From Cinnamomum chago (lineage: Eukaryota; Streptophyta; Magnoliopsida; Laurales; Lauraceae), in contig CP142452.1 of assembly GCA_038049695.1 (NCBI GenBank), positions 48,008,501 through 48,072,500 on the forward strand: a stretch of DNA of 64,000 nt, written 5' to 3'. Position numbers and translations under genes: made by a program. This document shows positions 10,922-23,400 of this stretch, one piece after another. Position 1 is the stretch's first letter; each line of letters opens with the position of its first letter. The notes below the pieces were generated by a model. It searched no databases. It was not told the DNA's origin and saw only the letters and a list, made by a program, of their open reading frames with translations.

Positions 10922-13120
10922 GTGAGAATCTTTCACTTTTAATCTTTATGGCACCTTTGAAACTACTAGTAAACCAATATTCACAAGTTGTGTGTTGTCA
11001 TTCTCATTGGTGATTGTTGGTGCTATTTTTTTTCTTTTTTAAGGAACTTGGTAGTCTGCTGAGTAAAAAGTGAAGGACTATGCTTTCCTATTTACTAGTT
11101 TTGTATTCTGTTAACTAATGACATTCTCATTATTGTAGGTTTGATCTTAGGGTCCTTTTAAAGTAACTAGTTGATAGATGGATGGTAGATTATATGCCAT
11201 GTTAATTTGTTACATAAAAGGTAATTGATGTTGTTGGTTGAAATTTGAGATAGTGACGAAAACCTTCCTTCCTATTCCTAGCCGTGCATTTTTTCCAATC
11301 TTGGTTGTGGACGTGTAAATGCTTTATAGAGTAACCTCAACGGGTTATATAATCAGATGTGCTATGGATGCCTTCTAGTGATCAATAGCGGTACCAGATG
11401 GAGTTTAAGGTGATTTGTGTTAGAATTGCTCATATGCATTCAAGCCTGTATCTATTGATTTGAATTGATATGTGGCAGCATCATAGTTGAATAATGCATT
11501 TGTTTAGTTTTGATATCAGTGTCTTTGAATTAACTTGTAGGGCTCGATTGACCTAGGCTAATTGAAAAAATGCTTGTGTCATGTTGTCTTTTGCTGCAGC
11601 CTTTTGTGGCATCTTAAATTTGTTATGGATGACTAAGTAAACAACTTGGGCTGTGATCTCCAATTGATGTGAATTTGGGACCTGAAACATGGGGTTTCAT
11701 GACTCAAATGAGCAAGTGGGGATATTAGGTGAAAGTGATTGCAATCAACTATTGATTACAATAGTATTTGTCCTTGAAAAGTTGATATCTGTGGATTTCT
11801 GTCACACAGTCTTTAAATTCATTCACAAAAGTTGATTTTTAAGAAACCTGGTCCCAGAATAGTGCCTTTAGGTACTATTATTATAGTGGTATAATAGTGC
11901 CTTTAGGTACTGTTAATAGTCTTCTTTTAGGAGAGAGAATATTTATTTTCCCTTTTTTCACCAGCTAAAAGAAAGTAGATCATTATACTCTGCCATCAGA
12001 TTCTTCATATTAAAATGGGTTTAAAGATTCCTAGTCTAGCTCTAAGTCTTGTACAATCATCAATACCACAAACTCTTATGGCCCTTTTATATTCAATAAC
12101 ACAATCATCAGTTGTTTGTTTTGGTGTTGTTGGATGATCCTGTGTCTGTTGTTGTTGGTTGGTCATGTTTTGTTCTCTTGTAGTCGTGTTTGTTGGTTGG
12201 TCCTGTTTGTCTTGTGTCTATTGTTTCGTTTGCTGTTTACTATATCTCCTTCATTCAAAGAAAAAAAAAATGGAACAGTCCAAGCCCCACCTCAGTCCTC
12301 ATTAGGCTGGAACTAGGCTCCATTTTAGGTGCTTATCATTCTGCCTAATTATCAATGGGTCGGGATTGTGCCTATCCCAGCATAATGGCGAAGCTGGGAA
12401 CAACATATCCAACACAGAGGGCAGTGTGTGTATTTGTGAAAATAGACTGTGCCTAGACCTGATTCCAAGCATAAGAAAGATAGTCAGCATACAATCTTTT
12501 ATTCCTTAACATACAAACACCAATTATTCAATCGTAAAACCAACAACAACCTGTGACTCGTCAATGAACTCTCACTCAAATGCCACCGAGAGGCTTCTAA
12601 CAGAGTACTTGGGACTAACCCATGTTAGATACCCCTCCGCAAAGGTCCCACTCTTCCCACATGAAGGGCTTTCACTGAAAGTCACATTATAAGTCTTCTT
12701 CTCCATGACTTCATGACCAAAGACCAGAACCATCGGTTCCACAGTCACATAGACCCCTTCTGGAGACAAAAAGTCCAGCTTGTAGGTGGAATTTGCCTCT
12801 CCAACGTTTGTCACCGTCCTTGTAAAAGTGAGCAATGGGTTGGCAGGGTCTACTTGGAAGGGCCATGCGACCAAGACGCTCACTCCTGGGCCTGTCACAT
12901 AGTAGTCCATCACCACAACATTTATGGAACCAGGATTTAATCTGAATATTATTCCATACAACTCTGATGCCTTTGAAAAACTTTGGCTTAAAACTAGACT
13001 AGAATGCCACATGCTAGAGACAGTCACATTATATAAAGTATCACAAAAAAGCTTGCATTATTACTCTCTTCCTTGAAGAAAAACCATTTAATTGCCCCTT
13101 ATTTATCATGTAATTTGCAG
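10922..13120 (+). other. Long intron of the second CACTA gene
   Basis: 2.2 kb between matching donor and acceptor. It holds the antisense subtilase fragment (12572-12865), a short direct repeat (an 18-base stretch ending CTTTAGGTACT, at about 11858 and 11893) and otherwise non-coding, T-rich DNA. I see no terminal repeats or target duplication around the subtilase piece. Confidence 0.55.
12572..12865 (-). pseudogene. Captured 3' fragment of a subtilisin-like protease gene
   Basis: The minus-strand frame encodes LLTFTRTVTNVGEANSTYKL, LSPEGVYVTVEPMVLVFG, KKTYNVTFSESP and GTFAEGYLTWVSPKYSVRS, then a stop at 12572. This is the C-terminal fibronectin-III-like domain of plant subtilases with its natural end. 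The upstream protease domain (Asp/His/Ser triad) is absent; sequence further 5' (about 12866-13027) stays open but no longer resembles the family. It lies in an intron of the CACTA gene, in antisense, as expected for a host gene piece picked up by the transposon. No function is expected as protein, though antisense transcription could yield small RNAs against subtilase genes. Confidence 0.85.
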
Positions 13121-13630
13121 GATGCCGTTATTACAGCACGTGAATCTGATAGATCCATGGTGGAAAGTGATTTAGACAATGATGCAGTTGCGAAGGTATA
13201 GTTCTTGTAAATAGATCTGTGTATAGCAGTCACTGAAATGTACAAATCACATTTATATCCATAACTGAATGATCATGTGTATCATTAATGCTATCTGCTT
13301 GTGCTTCATCAAATTTAGCTAAAACCTTTGTCCAATCAGTTATGGAGCGAAAGTTGTGTTATTGTTGACATTGTATTTTTGTTTTGAATTTTTTAATAGG
13401 TCTTTGGTCGTGATGGCAAAGGACGTGTACTCGGGTTAGGCATGGGTGTGTCGAAGACAGCCATACAACATCCGGCTCCTTGTAAGAAAGCCTTGGAAGA
13501 GGAACATGAAGCCAATACAAACCTTCAGACTCAAGTGAAACGGTTGAAAGAGGAAATTGATGAAATCAAACAAGTTCTTTCTCAAGGTGGGATGCAACAT
13601 TCTTCCACCTATTATAAGAGTTCATCTCAG

Positions 13631-14942
13631 GTATAAAGCAATTTCTTTTACATAATTGATTTAGTAATTTAATGAATTATTAAAATTGATGATATACCTT
13701 GATGGGCTACTAATATCATGCATTTCTATAACTGAAAGTACTATGGAAAGGAAAGATACAACTGCCTTATAACTGAAACTGATTCCACTACATAGATTCC
13801 TTTTCTTCAAGATAAAAAGTTCCCCAACCCCAAAAAGACAATCACAAAACGAGCATCTCTCAGAAATATAGCATGTTACAATTGCATTTAGAACAAAGTC
13901 CTGTTTGATTAAAATTGTTGGACAGTAGCATTCAGTTATAGTTGTTATAAGACATGGATAAAAATTATAATACTTATCTAAATTCACTAAAAAGAAACTC
14001 ATTTAATCCCATTGATCTCGTTTGCTATAATCAAATTTGATTTCTTTCTTAGAAGACTGAAGTAAATAACAAAACCTTCCAAGATAAACATTAGTTTGAT
14101 TAAAAAAAGGCAAAACCATATTCATTCAAAACTGAACATATCTCTTGAGATGAGAATATCCTTTCAAAAGTTCTTGGAAGGGCCAGAAGAAAGAAGCCTA
14201 CCTTATATATTCAAAACGAATACTCTTGAAGGATTTCACCATTTTGTCATTGAGGTGCAAGAAAAAAAGGCCAATAAGCAAATCCAATAAAAGCAAAAAA
14301 ACCCCTTCAAATAAATAAATAAATAGAAGAAATTAAAAACCAATCCCACCACTGCCATGCAAATCCTAGGAAAAGAAAAAACAAATGCATCAACCCAAAT
14401 TCATTCAAACGAAAATGCCCACATCAACAAATTAAACCAAAGACCCCTTACACATTATGATTTAACTAGTGCAGATGAAAGACAAAAAAGGCAACAACAA
14501 TCCCACCTAATACAAAGTGCAACTTTCCAAGACCCCAATTCATTAAAAAAATATAAAACAACCATGCAATAACCCATCACCCCAATTCATTCAAACAAAG
14601 ACCTCTCTCCAACAAGTGCCATTTTCAAAGTCTCCTTAATAACTTAAGAAAGACAACAACCCAAAACAAGGTTCACCCCAAAATACATCCAAAAAGAGGA
14701 AAAAAAGAGGAAGGAAAAAAAAAAAAAAAAAGAAGGAAGGAAGCACTTGTTCTAGAGACTGTTCTGTGGGTTGGTTTCTTTATGCCTTTGGGAAACAGTA
14801 TTAAGAAATCAGCTCTTCTAATTGCTTTATTTATGTTTGAAGTTTGGTGATGGTTTTGAGCATGTATTTTGTAGAAATGTCCACTTTTATGTGATGGTTT
14901 TTTTCCCAATTTTATGAGCTAAATATTTCTTTCTTCAAGCAG
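13631..14942 (+). other. Long last intron of the second CACTA gene
   Basis: 1.3 kb, A- and C-rich on the plus strand, with an (AAAT)n microsatellite at about 14310-14327 and an A run at about 14716-14732. No gene fragment recognised. Confidence 0.5.
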
Positions 14943-15540
14943 GCCCAAGATGGTTCCCCACATGAGGAGGTACGCACGGGCACGAACCAGAACAACACCT
15001 CACATACAAGAGAGGGTTCATGTAGGTTGCTTTCATATTTGAGGAAGGAGATTACTGTTACTGTTGGTCGTGTGATGGGTTTGTCAAACGATGAGGGGGG
15101 CTGCTATAGGATTATAGATGGGATCTTGAAGGATGATGAATTGTTGTTGGGTGGAGACACAACTTTTAGGGATTTGACTTTGGGCGATATTATTTCATTG
15201 CCGATTTTTAGAACTGTGGCCGACAAATTTTATTGCAAACAATGACATATGTAAATGATTTTGATTTTTTGTATTTACTTTCATATGTGGAACCGTGGTA
15301 GTGGTCATATGAAATATGTTTTTTTTGTTAAGTTTGTTGTTTCTCATAACTATTTTGATAATGTAAGTTTACATATTAAATGGATGGATGAACTTTTAAC
15401 TACCAGTGTTTTTAGCTCACTTGAGCCCTTTTAATGGATGGAAAATGGATGGTTCTATAATTGATACTCTATTCGATTTTTTAAAATTAATTGTAGGTTT
15501 TTTAAAATAATTAAAAAAATGTTTTTTAAAAAGGTCTTTT

Positions 15541-15780
15541 TAAACAAATCGACGGTCATGGGCTGTTGTTTTGTTTTTACCCACTATTTTTGGAAAATTC
15601 GTTGCCGACAGTTAATCGCCGTCGGAAATTGAGACGGTCTACGTCCGTCGATAAAATTTAAATTTATCGACGGTCATGGTCCGTCGTTTTAATTAAACGA
15701 CGCCATTTTTTTCGACGGCTTCCTCGACGGATAGTGTCGTCGGTTTTTTAATAAAACGACGGGCTTTGGCCGTTGATTAA
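15541..15780. repeat. CACTA 3' subterminal repeats (CGACGG motif)
   Basis: At least eight copies of CGACGG/CCGTCG or one-base variants in both directions within 240 bp. CACTA elements bind their TNPA-type protein at such subterminal repeats; here the CpG-rich core would be the binding site for the 10027-15245 gene product. Confidence 0.75.
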
Positions 15781-15799
15781 GTGGCTTTTTGACGTAGTG
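15781..15799 (-). repeat. CACTA 3' terminal inverted repeat
   Basis: Minus-strand reading begins CACTACGTCAAAAAGCCAC. It ends the element; the next three bases (ATT) would be the 3-bp target duplication. The partner repeat was not found. Confidence 0.8.
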
Positions 15800-16376
15800 A
15801 TTATAATTGTGTCGGTTATGGTTTGAATTAAAGTTTGATTTGAGTTTGAAGTTCAGGTTATGATTTTATTAATTCGACTTTGTAAATTAAGGCTTGAATT
15901 AAAGGTTTGTTGTTTAAATTTATTAATTGAGATTTTAATTGGATCTTTGAGTGATTAAGGTTTATTAATTACGGTTTTGATTATAGTTTTGTTGATTAGG
16001 GATTGCTTAGAGTTTTTAATTAGGGGTTTTAATTAAAGTATTTTATTAGGATTGTTTAACTCGCTTAGGCACGAATAGAATAACCTAGGATTATCTACCT
16101 AATATCTATTATTTTTATAGATTTTTCTAGTTCTTTAAATTTTTTTTTGGTTTTCTTCTCTAATTACTAAAGTGTAAGATAATAAGGGAAGAGTTTTATG
16201 CTTTTATGATTTTTTTGGTGTTTTATGCAATATTAATGTAACCTAACTTAAAGTGTGATGATTCAATAATTCGAAGTCTAGAAATTCAATAATCAGTTAT
16301 AATCATCACAGAGATTCAACAACAATTTAAATGAAATGCAAGATGTGGAAAATGCGGGCTGGAAGAAGAATTGGGG
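15800..16376. other. AT-rich flank, no gene
   Basis: Low-complexity DNA rich in variants of TTAATTAGGG and GTTTTGATTA. No gene or element ends recognised. Confidence 0.4.
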
Positions 16377-17275
16377 ACTTGGGCGCATACACAGGGGCGC
16401 CTAAGTGTCTCCTCACTACTTGGGCACACACACAATGGCGCCCAAGTGTCTCCTCTACGGGTTGTGATGCACTCGCAATTTTCAGCGATATTCCAATGCA
16501 ATTTCTAACGCGATTTCTAACAATTAGCGACTAAATGCAGAGTCCTAATATGAATCAATGATATCAGAACTTCAGGGTTTGAAAACGGTGATGTGAGGAC
16601 TAAGATTAGAGGGACAAATCCCTTTGCAGAGACCTGGGCGCACTCACAGTGGCGCCCAAGTACCTGTATTCTTTCTTCCTTTCTTTTCCTTCCTTTTTAA
16701 CGATGCATATAGTCCTCTTTCCACAAATCTGAAGGCTTTAATATCAATTTTTATGAAGATAGACTCGGATCTAAGAACCAGAATGCATGCGAAATGGGAA
16801 ATCGGGGTTGAAACCCTGAGTTTGGACCAGGGGCGCCCAAGTGCTTTCCTGCACTTTTCTTCCTCTTCTGTTTCTTTTCTCAATGCTTTTCGCGTGATTT
16901 GGAACACAAAGTTACAGATCCGAAGATCCCGATATCAATATGTATGAGAATGAATTCAGATCTAAGGAATGAAATATACACGATATGAAAATCGGGGTCA
17001 AAATCCCATGCATGGACTTGGGTGCACCTACAGTTGTGCCCAAGTGCTCTGCTGCACTTTTTTCCTCTTTCACTCCCTTTTTCCATCGCTTTTCGTGTGA
17101 TTTCAAACACAAAGTTACAGATCCGAAGGTCTCGATATCAATATGTATGAGAATGAATTTGGATCTGAGAAAGGAAGTGCACACGATATGAAAATCAGGG
17201 TTAAAACCCTATGAAGGGACTTGGGCGCACCCATAGCTGCGCCCAAGTGCTCTGTTGCACTCTTTCTTCCTCAAA
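16377..17275. repeat. Tandem array of ~195-bp units with CTTGGGCGCA inverted arms
   Basis: Units repeat with starts near 16633, 16825, 17017 and 17220. Each carries, with decay, arms CTTGGGCGCAC and GCGCCCAAG facing each other (clear at 17017-17044 and 17220-17247), then a pyrimidine-rich tract and the conserved phrase GTTACAGATCCGAAG plus a GATATCAATAT core. Extra arms lie at 16378 and 16420. The setting suggests the leader or LTR of another retroelement, but no ends were found. Confidence 0.8.
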
Positions 17276-18017
17276 TTTGGATTTTTCCCAATAAAATGAT
17301 ATGAATGTAAATCTATCCTAATCACAAGTTCAAGATGCTGAAAATGATGCAGATCTACAACCTATAGATGATCCTAAGCATATTACTAATGATGAAAGAC
17401 TATTAGATGTCAGATCTACTAAGAAGTACTGTTATTAGTGTAGATCTACAATGTATGCATGATCCTAAGCATGTTTCTAATCACTAATGGTGCTGAATAC
17501 TAATTGAAGAGAACTAAATCTAGAAATACTGGTTTGGGTTGTATTCTTCAAGTCCTAGAATGAAGCTTTTTCGCAAGTCCATGGCTTTTGGAAACCTTCT
17601 CCATTGTTGATCTTGGAAACCAGAAGGTTGCTCTTCTCCTTTCTTCTATATCTAAAGCTTCCTCTATCGTGGTTACTCACTCTTTTTCCCTCCCTTTTAC
17701 TTATCTCTTTTTCTACTTTTTTTGGTAGCCTCCTTTGTAAATTGTATAAGAGATCCTTATATAAGGGTTTTCTCGTGGAGAAGGGGTTAGGGCTGCTGTT
17801 TGCACGAACATCTAGAAGTTTCATGCAAACCAAGGCAGATCTAGGGTTATAGGTGACCTAGGTGTGCCCAAATGGATTCTGTGACTTGGGCGCACACACA
17901 GGTGCGCCGATGTCTTGTTTTGGGGCTAGGTGGGCTTAGGTTTCGGTTTCGGACTGTTTTTGGGCTGATGTTGAGTCGGAACTGTGAAAGATAGAGTGAA
18001 ACCCACCAAGTATGCAT
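17276..18017. other. Possible minus-strand LTR promoter region next to the array
   Basis: A symmetric TATA-like CTTATATAAG at 17757-17766 and a further CTTGGGCGCA.../...GCGCC pair at about 17884-17911 suggest a minus-strand LTR promoter with the same palindrome type upstream. A 92-codon minus-strand frame (17555-17833) shows no known domain. The junction with the gypsy element is near 18018. Confidence 0.35.
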
Positions 18018-20441
18018 TCAAGTGCTTTTCTGTCTACTCCAGGCTACTTTCAGACATTCTTGGATCAACTTCACTTTGTCACTGGTTTCACTTACTATCG
18101 TCGGCCCATGGAAACTGTGAATTCCGAACTCTTCCCAACAAACAGGTGTCCTACACCTCCTGCCATACAAAGCCTCAAAAGGAGCCATCCCAATGCTCGA
18201 GTGGTAGCTATTGTTGTAAGCAAACTCACACAACGGTAGAGTCTCGTCCCATTGGGTCTTGAAATCTAACACACAAGCACGGAGCATATCCTCAAGAGTT
18301 TGAATTGTCCTCTCTGATTGGCCATCTGTCTACGGGTGATACGCTGTGCTAAATTGTAGTTTCATACCCATAGACTCATGCAATGTCTTCCAGAACCTCG
18401 AGAGGAATCTACTGTCTCTGTCAGATGTGATAGAAACTGGCTGCCCATGTCGACTGACGATCTCGCTGACAAACAACTCCGCTAAAGGTAGCATGTGCAT
18501 CTTCTTCCTTGTCTTCATAGCAATGAAATGAGCTGACTTGGTGAGTTGGTCCACAATGACCCATATCGCATCGTTGCCTCTGCTAGTCCTCGGTAGTCCC
18601 GAAATACAATCCATGGTAATATGCTCCCATTTCCATTCCGGGATCTCTAATGGTTGTAACAATCCTGGAGGCCTCTGATGTTCTGCCTTTATCAACTGAC
18701 AAGTCATACAACGGGAGACAAACGCTGCAATCTCTCTCTTCATATTATTTCACCAAAATCTTCCCTTCAAGTTCTGATACATCTTCGTGCTGCCTGGATG
18801 CATAGAGTACTTCGTACTGTGAGCTTCGGTCATAATGTCATTCCTCAAATCTTCAATGTTTGGCATGCATAGACGGTCACGGTAGTACAAAACTCCATCA
18901 ACAATACGGAAATCGGGACGTTCTGCTATATGCTCTGAAATCTTGGCCAACTCTGGATCTTGCAACTGACTATCCTTGATCTTCTGAATAAAAGAAGGTT
19001 CTGACACTGTCATGTTAGCTAACAAAACACCCTTCCTTAGTGGCTGTAGATCTATACTCACCTCTTCAAATTGTTCAAAGATACAAGTTCCACTTAGATT
19101 TGCCAAGCCTACTGATTTTCTGCTCAAGGCATCAGCAACTACATTCGCTTTCCCCGGGTGGTACTTGATTGGAAAATCATAGTCCTTGATATATTTCATC
19201 CATCTTCTCTGCCTCATGTTCAATTCCTTCTGAGAAAATAAATATTGTAAGCTGCGGTGATCGGAGTGGACTTCGAACTTCTCTCCATAAAGGTAATGTC
19301 TCCACATTTTCAACGCGAAAACAACCGCTGCTAACTCAAGATCGTGGGTGGCATAGTTCTTCTCGTGATCTTTCAACTGTCGGGATCCATATGCAATCAC
19401 TTTTCCTTCTTGCATCAACACACAACCAAGTCCAACATTCGAAGCATCGGTAAAAATGGTAAAACCGCCGCTCCCGGATGGTAAAGTAAGGACTGGTGCT
19501 GTAGTCAATCTCTTCTTTAGCTCTTGAAAACTGTCCTCACACTGATCTGTCCACACATATGGCACATTCTTCGTTGTCAACTTCGTCAAAGGTGACACAG
19601 TCGACAAGAATCCCTGCACAAACCTCCTGTAATAGCATGCCAAACCCAGAAAACTTCTGATTTCAGGCGCATTCTTCGGTCTTTCCCAACTCATAACTGC
19701 TTCAATCTTGGACGAATCCACTGATAATCCTTCTTTGGAGATAATGTGCCCCAGAAATGCTACTTGTTCCAACCAAAATTCACACTTGTTGAGCTTCGTA
19801 AACAACTGATTCTCTATCAAGAGTTGCAGTGCTATCCTCAAGTGCTCTTCATGCTCTTCTCTGGTCTTGGAGTATACCAAAATGTCATCTATGAACACTA
19901 CAACAAACTGATCCAGATACTCTGCAAATATCTTGTTCATCAATGCCATGAACACTGCCGGTGCATTAGTCAATCCAAATGGCATCACTAGGAACTCATA
20001 GTGGCCATATCTTGTCCGGAAAGCTGTTTTCAACACATCTGATTCTCTAACTCTCAGTTGATGGTACCCGAATCTCAGATCAATCTTCGAAAAGTATGAT
20101 GCACCTTGCAATTGATCAAACAATTCATCTATTCTTGGTAATGGATACTTGTTCTTGATGGTCACTTGATTCAATCTTCTTAATCTATACACATTCTCAT
20201 CGAACCATCCTTCTTCTTAACAAACAAGACCGGAGCTCCCCATGGTGAAATACTCGGTCTCACAAAACCTTTATCTAACAATTCTTGCAACTAGGTCTTC
20301 AATTCCCCCAACTTTGCTGGAGCCATTCTATATGGTGCAATAGATATCGGAGCGGTCCCTGGTAACAACTCGATAGTGAAATCACTCTCTCTGATGGGTG
20401 GTAAACCTGGAATCTCCTCCGGAAAAACATCCGAGAATTCC
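18018..20441 (-). pseudogene. G1 pol: RT, RNase H and integrase
   Basis: Continues the frame broken off at 23557. RT begins [20 protein letters not shown]; motifs [39 protein letters not shown] and the catalytic [12 protein letters not shown] are clear. RNase H follows ([48 protein letters not shown]), then the integrase HHCC region (MHPGSTKMY ... [12 protein letters not shown]) and core (TMDCISGLPR, SDRDSRFLSRFW, ERTIQTLEDML). Breaks: TAG near 20291, a one-base deletion near 20187, TGA at 18750-18752 at a Trp position in relatives, and TAG at 18330-18332 at a Gln position. The protein would reverse-transcribe and integrate the element; this copy cannot be translated through. Confidence 0.92.
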
Positions 20442-23400
20442 TGTAAGACCCCGACCAGAGTGAACCCGATTAGTACTAATTAAGTTGCGTGTTAGTGCTA
20501 AGCTTGATTAGTGATTTTGACTAAGTTGGGTTTGGAATAGCTTTGATTCTAGTTTTGGGCTATTTTGATTGCTTTGTGCTAGTAGGGCCCTTTGGGGGTT
20601 CCTTTTCATGACTTTGCATGTGCTCGAGGATTTATCGGAGATTTTTGTATTCATGGTTTTAATCTCATTTTATTGGTATTGTTATTCCATACAACTTTCA
20701 TGTTGATCCCGTGTCCATTTGAGATCCCGAAACCCGATTTCATAGCCTTGAGGGCAAAACAGTCATTGCACACAAAATCTGTACCCCAAAACTTGATATT
20801 CCCGAAACCCGCGAAACATACACTTTTTGGAAACTAGATATTTTGAGGATCATTTCTTCCTTCTTCGTCGAATCCATCCGAGGTCCCGAAAGAGATGATT
20901 TCAGCCAAACTACCTTCTTTAGTTGTGGGACCCAACCCCAATTGTTAACAAAAGGGAACTCAACCCTTCATTCATTCCATTTCTTTTTCCAGCACAAGAG
21001 AGAAAACCTAGGGTTTTGTGAGCAACTCTTTCTTCTTCTTGCTTCTTCATCCTCAATCCACTCCCAAGCTTGCACCAATAGGAGAGTTGAGGTCATCTTC
21101 TTTTTCACCTCCTTGAGAGCTTCCTCTTGATAGTTTTGTGGAGAAATCCTCCCATTCCAAGACTTCCTTTGAGCTTACCATTGCCATTAGAGGACCTTGC
21201 AAGTAAGTAATCCCTTTCATCTTCTAGATTTGTTGTCTCCTAGACCTTGATGAGCTCCATGTGCATTATGGCTAGTTCTTTCAATTTCATTCTTTGTGTA
21301 ACCCATTTTAGGGTTGTTTTGGGGGTTTTTTTATTGTAGCGTGGAAGTGAGCTTAAGAAGTGATAGAGGCTTGATTTTTGGCTAGCTTGGACATAAGGCA
21401 AGTGAATGATTGGGTGTTTTAAGTTTTAAATGGTTGGTGAAGCATTTATGGATTTTCATGTTTTCATTAATATGTTTATGGTTGAAATAAATGTTCTTGA
21501 TGGAGTATTAAAGGATGCATTTATGGTCATAATTAGCTCATAGCAATTAATGTTTTCTTGTTTTGTATTGAATATGTATATTGTGTGAAATGGTTTCCTT
21601 CTTCTCTTTGCTTGTATGGAATGTGATATGGATGGAGGAGAATGTGATGGATGTGGTTGGAGATTTGAGGTCATTTGAATGGAGATTTATACTCCTCATT
21701 TGATGTATGAAAGTAGTGAAGAAGGGGTTGTAAAAAGGAAGAGTTATTGTGGAGCTGAACTGGTCCGAATTCAGGTTCTGGACAGTTCGCTCGAGCGACC
21801 ATGACACTTCGCTCGAGCGACCTGTCCAGGAAAGGGTTCGGAGCATTCCAATAGCTTGGTCGCTCGAGAGGACCCCCGGTCGCTCGAGCGGACATCCCAA
21901 AACTCATTCTAGAGAGTTGTTCGTTCGAACGCATTTAAATATTCGCTCGACCCAATGAGTTCGTTCGAGCGATCTCAACTTCGCTCGAGCGAACCCACCC
22001 AGACAACCATTCCAGCGAGCGACTCGCTCGAGCGAACCCTCCAGTCCGCTCGAGCGATGCGGTTCGTCTAGTATAGGCTATGTTTGGGACAATGTTCAAC
22101 TGTTTCAATGGTTGGGTCTATTATCTGGGAACCCCTTTATGTCAAGGAGATTTATTAGGCATTGTATGAGGCCATTTGAGGAAGAAACCATATCACAAAG
22201 ATTTCATTGGAAGTTTTAAAACTTCAAGGTGCATAAGGAGCCCGGAATGTCTTCAAACTCGAACAGTACCAAGTCTTTATTATATTTGACATACGGGACC
22301 CCTATTCACTTAAATAGATCTTGAAACCAGTATTTTTCTCGAGATTGTTATAGTCCAGTGTTTCACTTTAGTCCAAGATTATACTATATGATTTGTTTTC
22401 CCGAAAGCATGATAGTTACACTAGTAACTGGTATTTGTCCCGAGATGTATTACCCGACTTGAAACGACAATGTGCCCTTGAGCACCCCCGTCTTGCTCGT
22501 TTATTTATTGTACTTGATTTACTTGCATATGTCTCGATTTGTTATTTGACCTATGAGTCGGCATCACTAAGCTTGGATACCTTGTCGGTTTGATCCACCG
22601 ACTTGGAGATCCCTCTCCCGTCCCGCCAGCTGCAGTTTGGATCCCGATACCCGGTCTATTACCGTGGTCCCGTCCCGATACCCGGTTCGCTACCGTGGTC
22701 CCGTCCCGTATATTTATATTGTATATATGATTTGCATTGAATCTCCTCACCTGGTGTGACTAAGATCAACGTCCCGTTATACTGTTGTCACTTTAGTGAC
22801 AGAGGACTTAGCTTTATGTGATTGCCATCTTGTTAGTTCCCAATTCCTTGGTTACCTGATATGTTTTATCTTAATTACCTGTTTTCTAACCAATGATTTA
22901 TCTACTCTATGAGAGTTCTTGTTGAAACAGATTTCTATGCTTTTCAAGGTATTTCCTTTATTATTATATGTTGTTGTATCTTTCATTCTCTTTCCAGACC
23001 GTCGTGTCTAACCCATTTGCTTTGGTACTCAAGTCCCGTTGCCGGCTACCTTGAGGAGGAGCCGGAGGAGGCGGTAGGTGAACCGCAACCTCTAGTCGAG
23101 TGGCATGCCGACGATGTCATGTAGACATCGGGTTGCTAAGAGAGGCGTAACATTTTGAGGAAAACTATTTAACCATTCTTTGGGTTATTGTTTTCTTCAT
23201 ATTGGCCTTTGTTGGCCTCTAATTTTGGAGAATGTAAATAAGTGATCTTTTGTTAAACTTTAACTACTCTTGGGAAACATGCTATAGTTCATTGCTCATT
23301 CTGATACCGTAATTTATACTTGATGTTAATGCTTTCATGACTAGAGATAGTCTGACTATTTGATTTGCTACATGCTTCCGCACTTAAAAGAAATGTTCAT

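Larger units (their letters stand above)
10027..15245 (+). pseudogene. CACTA second gene, Transposase_24 (Ptta/En/Spm) type, one stop
   Basis: Exons read by GT-AG rule: 10027 to about 10104, about 10189-10377, 10446-10742, 10829-10921, 13121-13195, 13400-13630, 14943-15245. Family landmarks in order: FGENGQPIGQEAAQLSSLIG, RANKLWKDWKFVLRRDHIY, SPHTTGRKGCARVAAEL, RTDVFLATHKRKDGS, VFGRDGKGRVLGLGMGVSK, then a coiled coil (EEEHEANTNLQTQVKRLKEE) and a C-terminal exon ending FRTVADKFYCKQ. These match plant En/Spm accessory proteins of the TNPA/TNP1 kind, which bind subterminal repeats and assist or regulate excision. An in-frame TAG at 10618-10620 interrupts exon 3. The introns at 10922-13120 and 13631-14942 are unusually long. 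Start chosen at the first ATG after the acceptor; the first two exon edges are uncertain. Confidence 0.75.
6086..15799 (+). mobile_element. CACTA (En/Spm) DNA transposon, coding part and 3' end
   Basis: Two genes in tandem on the plus strand, a TNP2-like transposase and a Transposase_24-type gene, followed by CGACGG-rich subterminal repeats and a terminal repeat ending GACGTAGTG at 15799 (CACTACGTC on the other strand). This gene order and terminus are those of plant CACTA elements. The 5' terminal repeat was not found, so the true left end lies between LTR B and 6086, or was lost, or is beyond LTR B. The element carries a subtilase fragment in an intron. Both genes are damaged, so it is non-autonomous now. 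Confidence 0.85.

Noticed and set aside
12116..12316. 66-codon plus-strand frame rich in Cys/Leu/Val
   Set aside because: Low-complexity GTTGTTGG-type DNA in the CACTA intron; no known domain.
14096..14572. Two small Lys/Asn/Gln-rich plus-strand frames in the last CACTA intron
   Set aside because: A-rich composition keeps the frames open; no domain, no splice context, located inside an intron.
21547..21958. Frames rich in SLERP/RSSD repeats (also 28871-29155, 37634-38023)
   Set aside because: Translations of CGCTCGAGCG palindromes in gypsy LTRs, open in several frames; no start, domain or codon signal.
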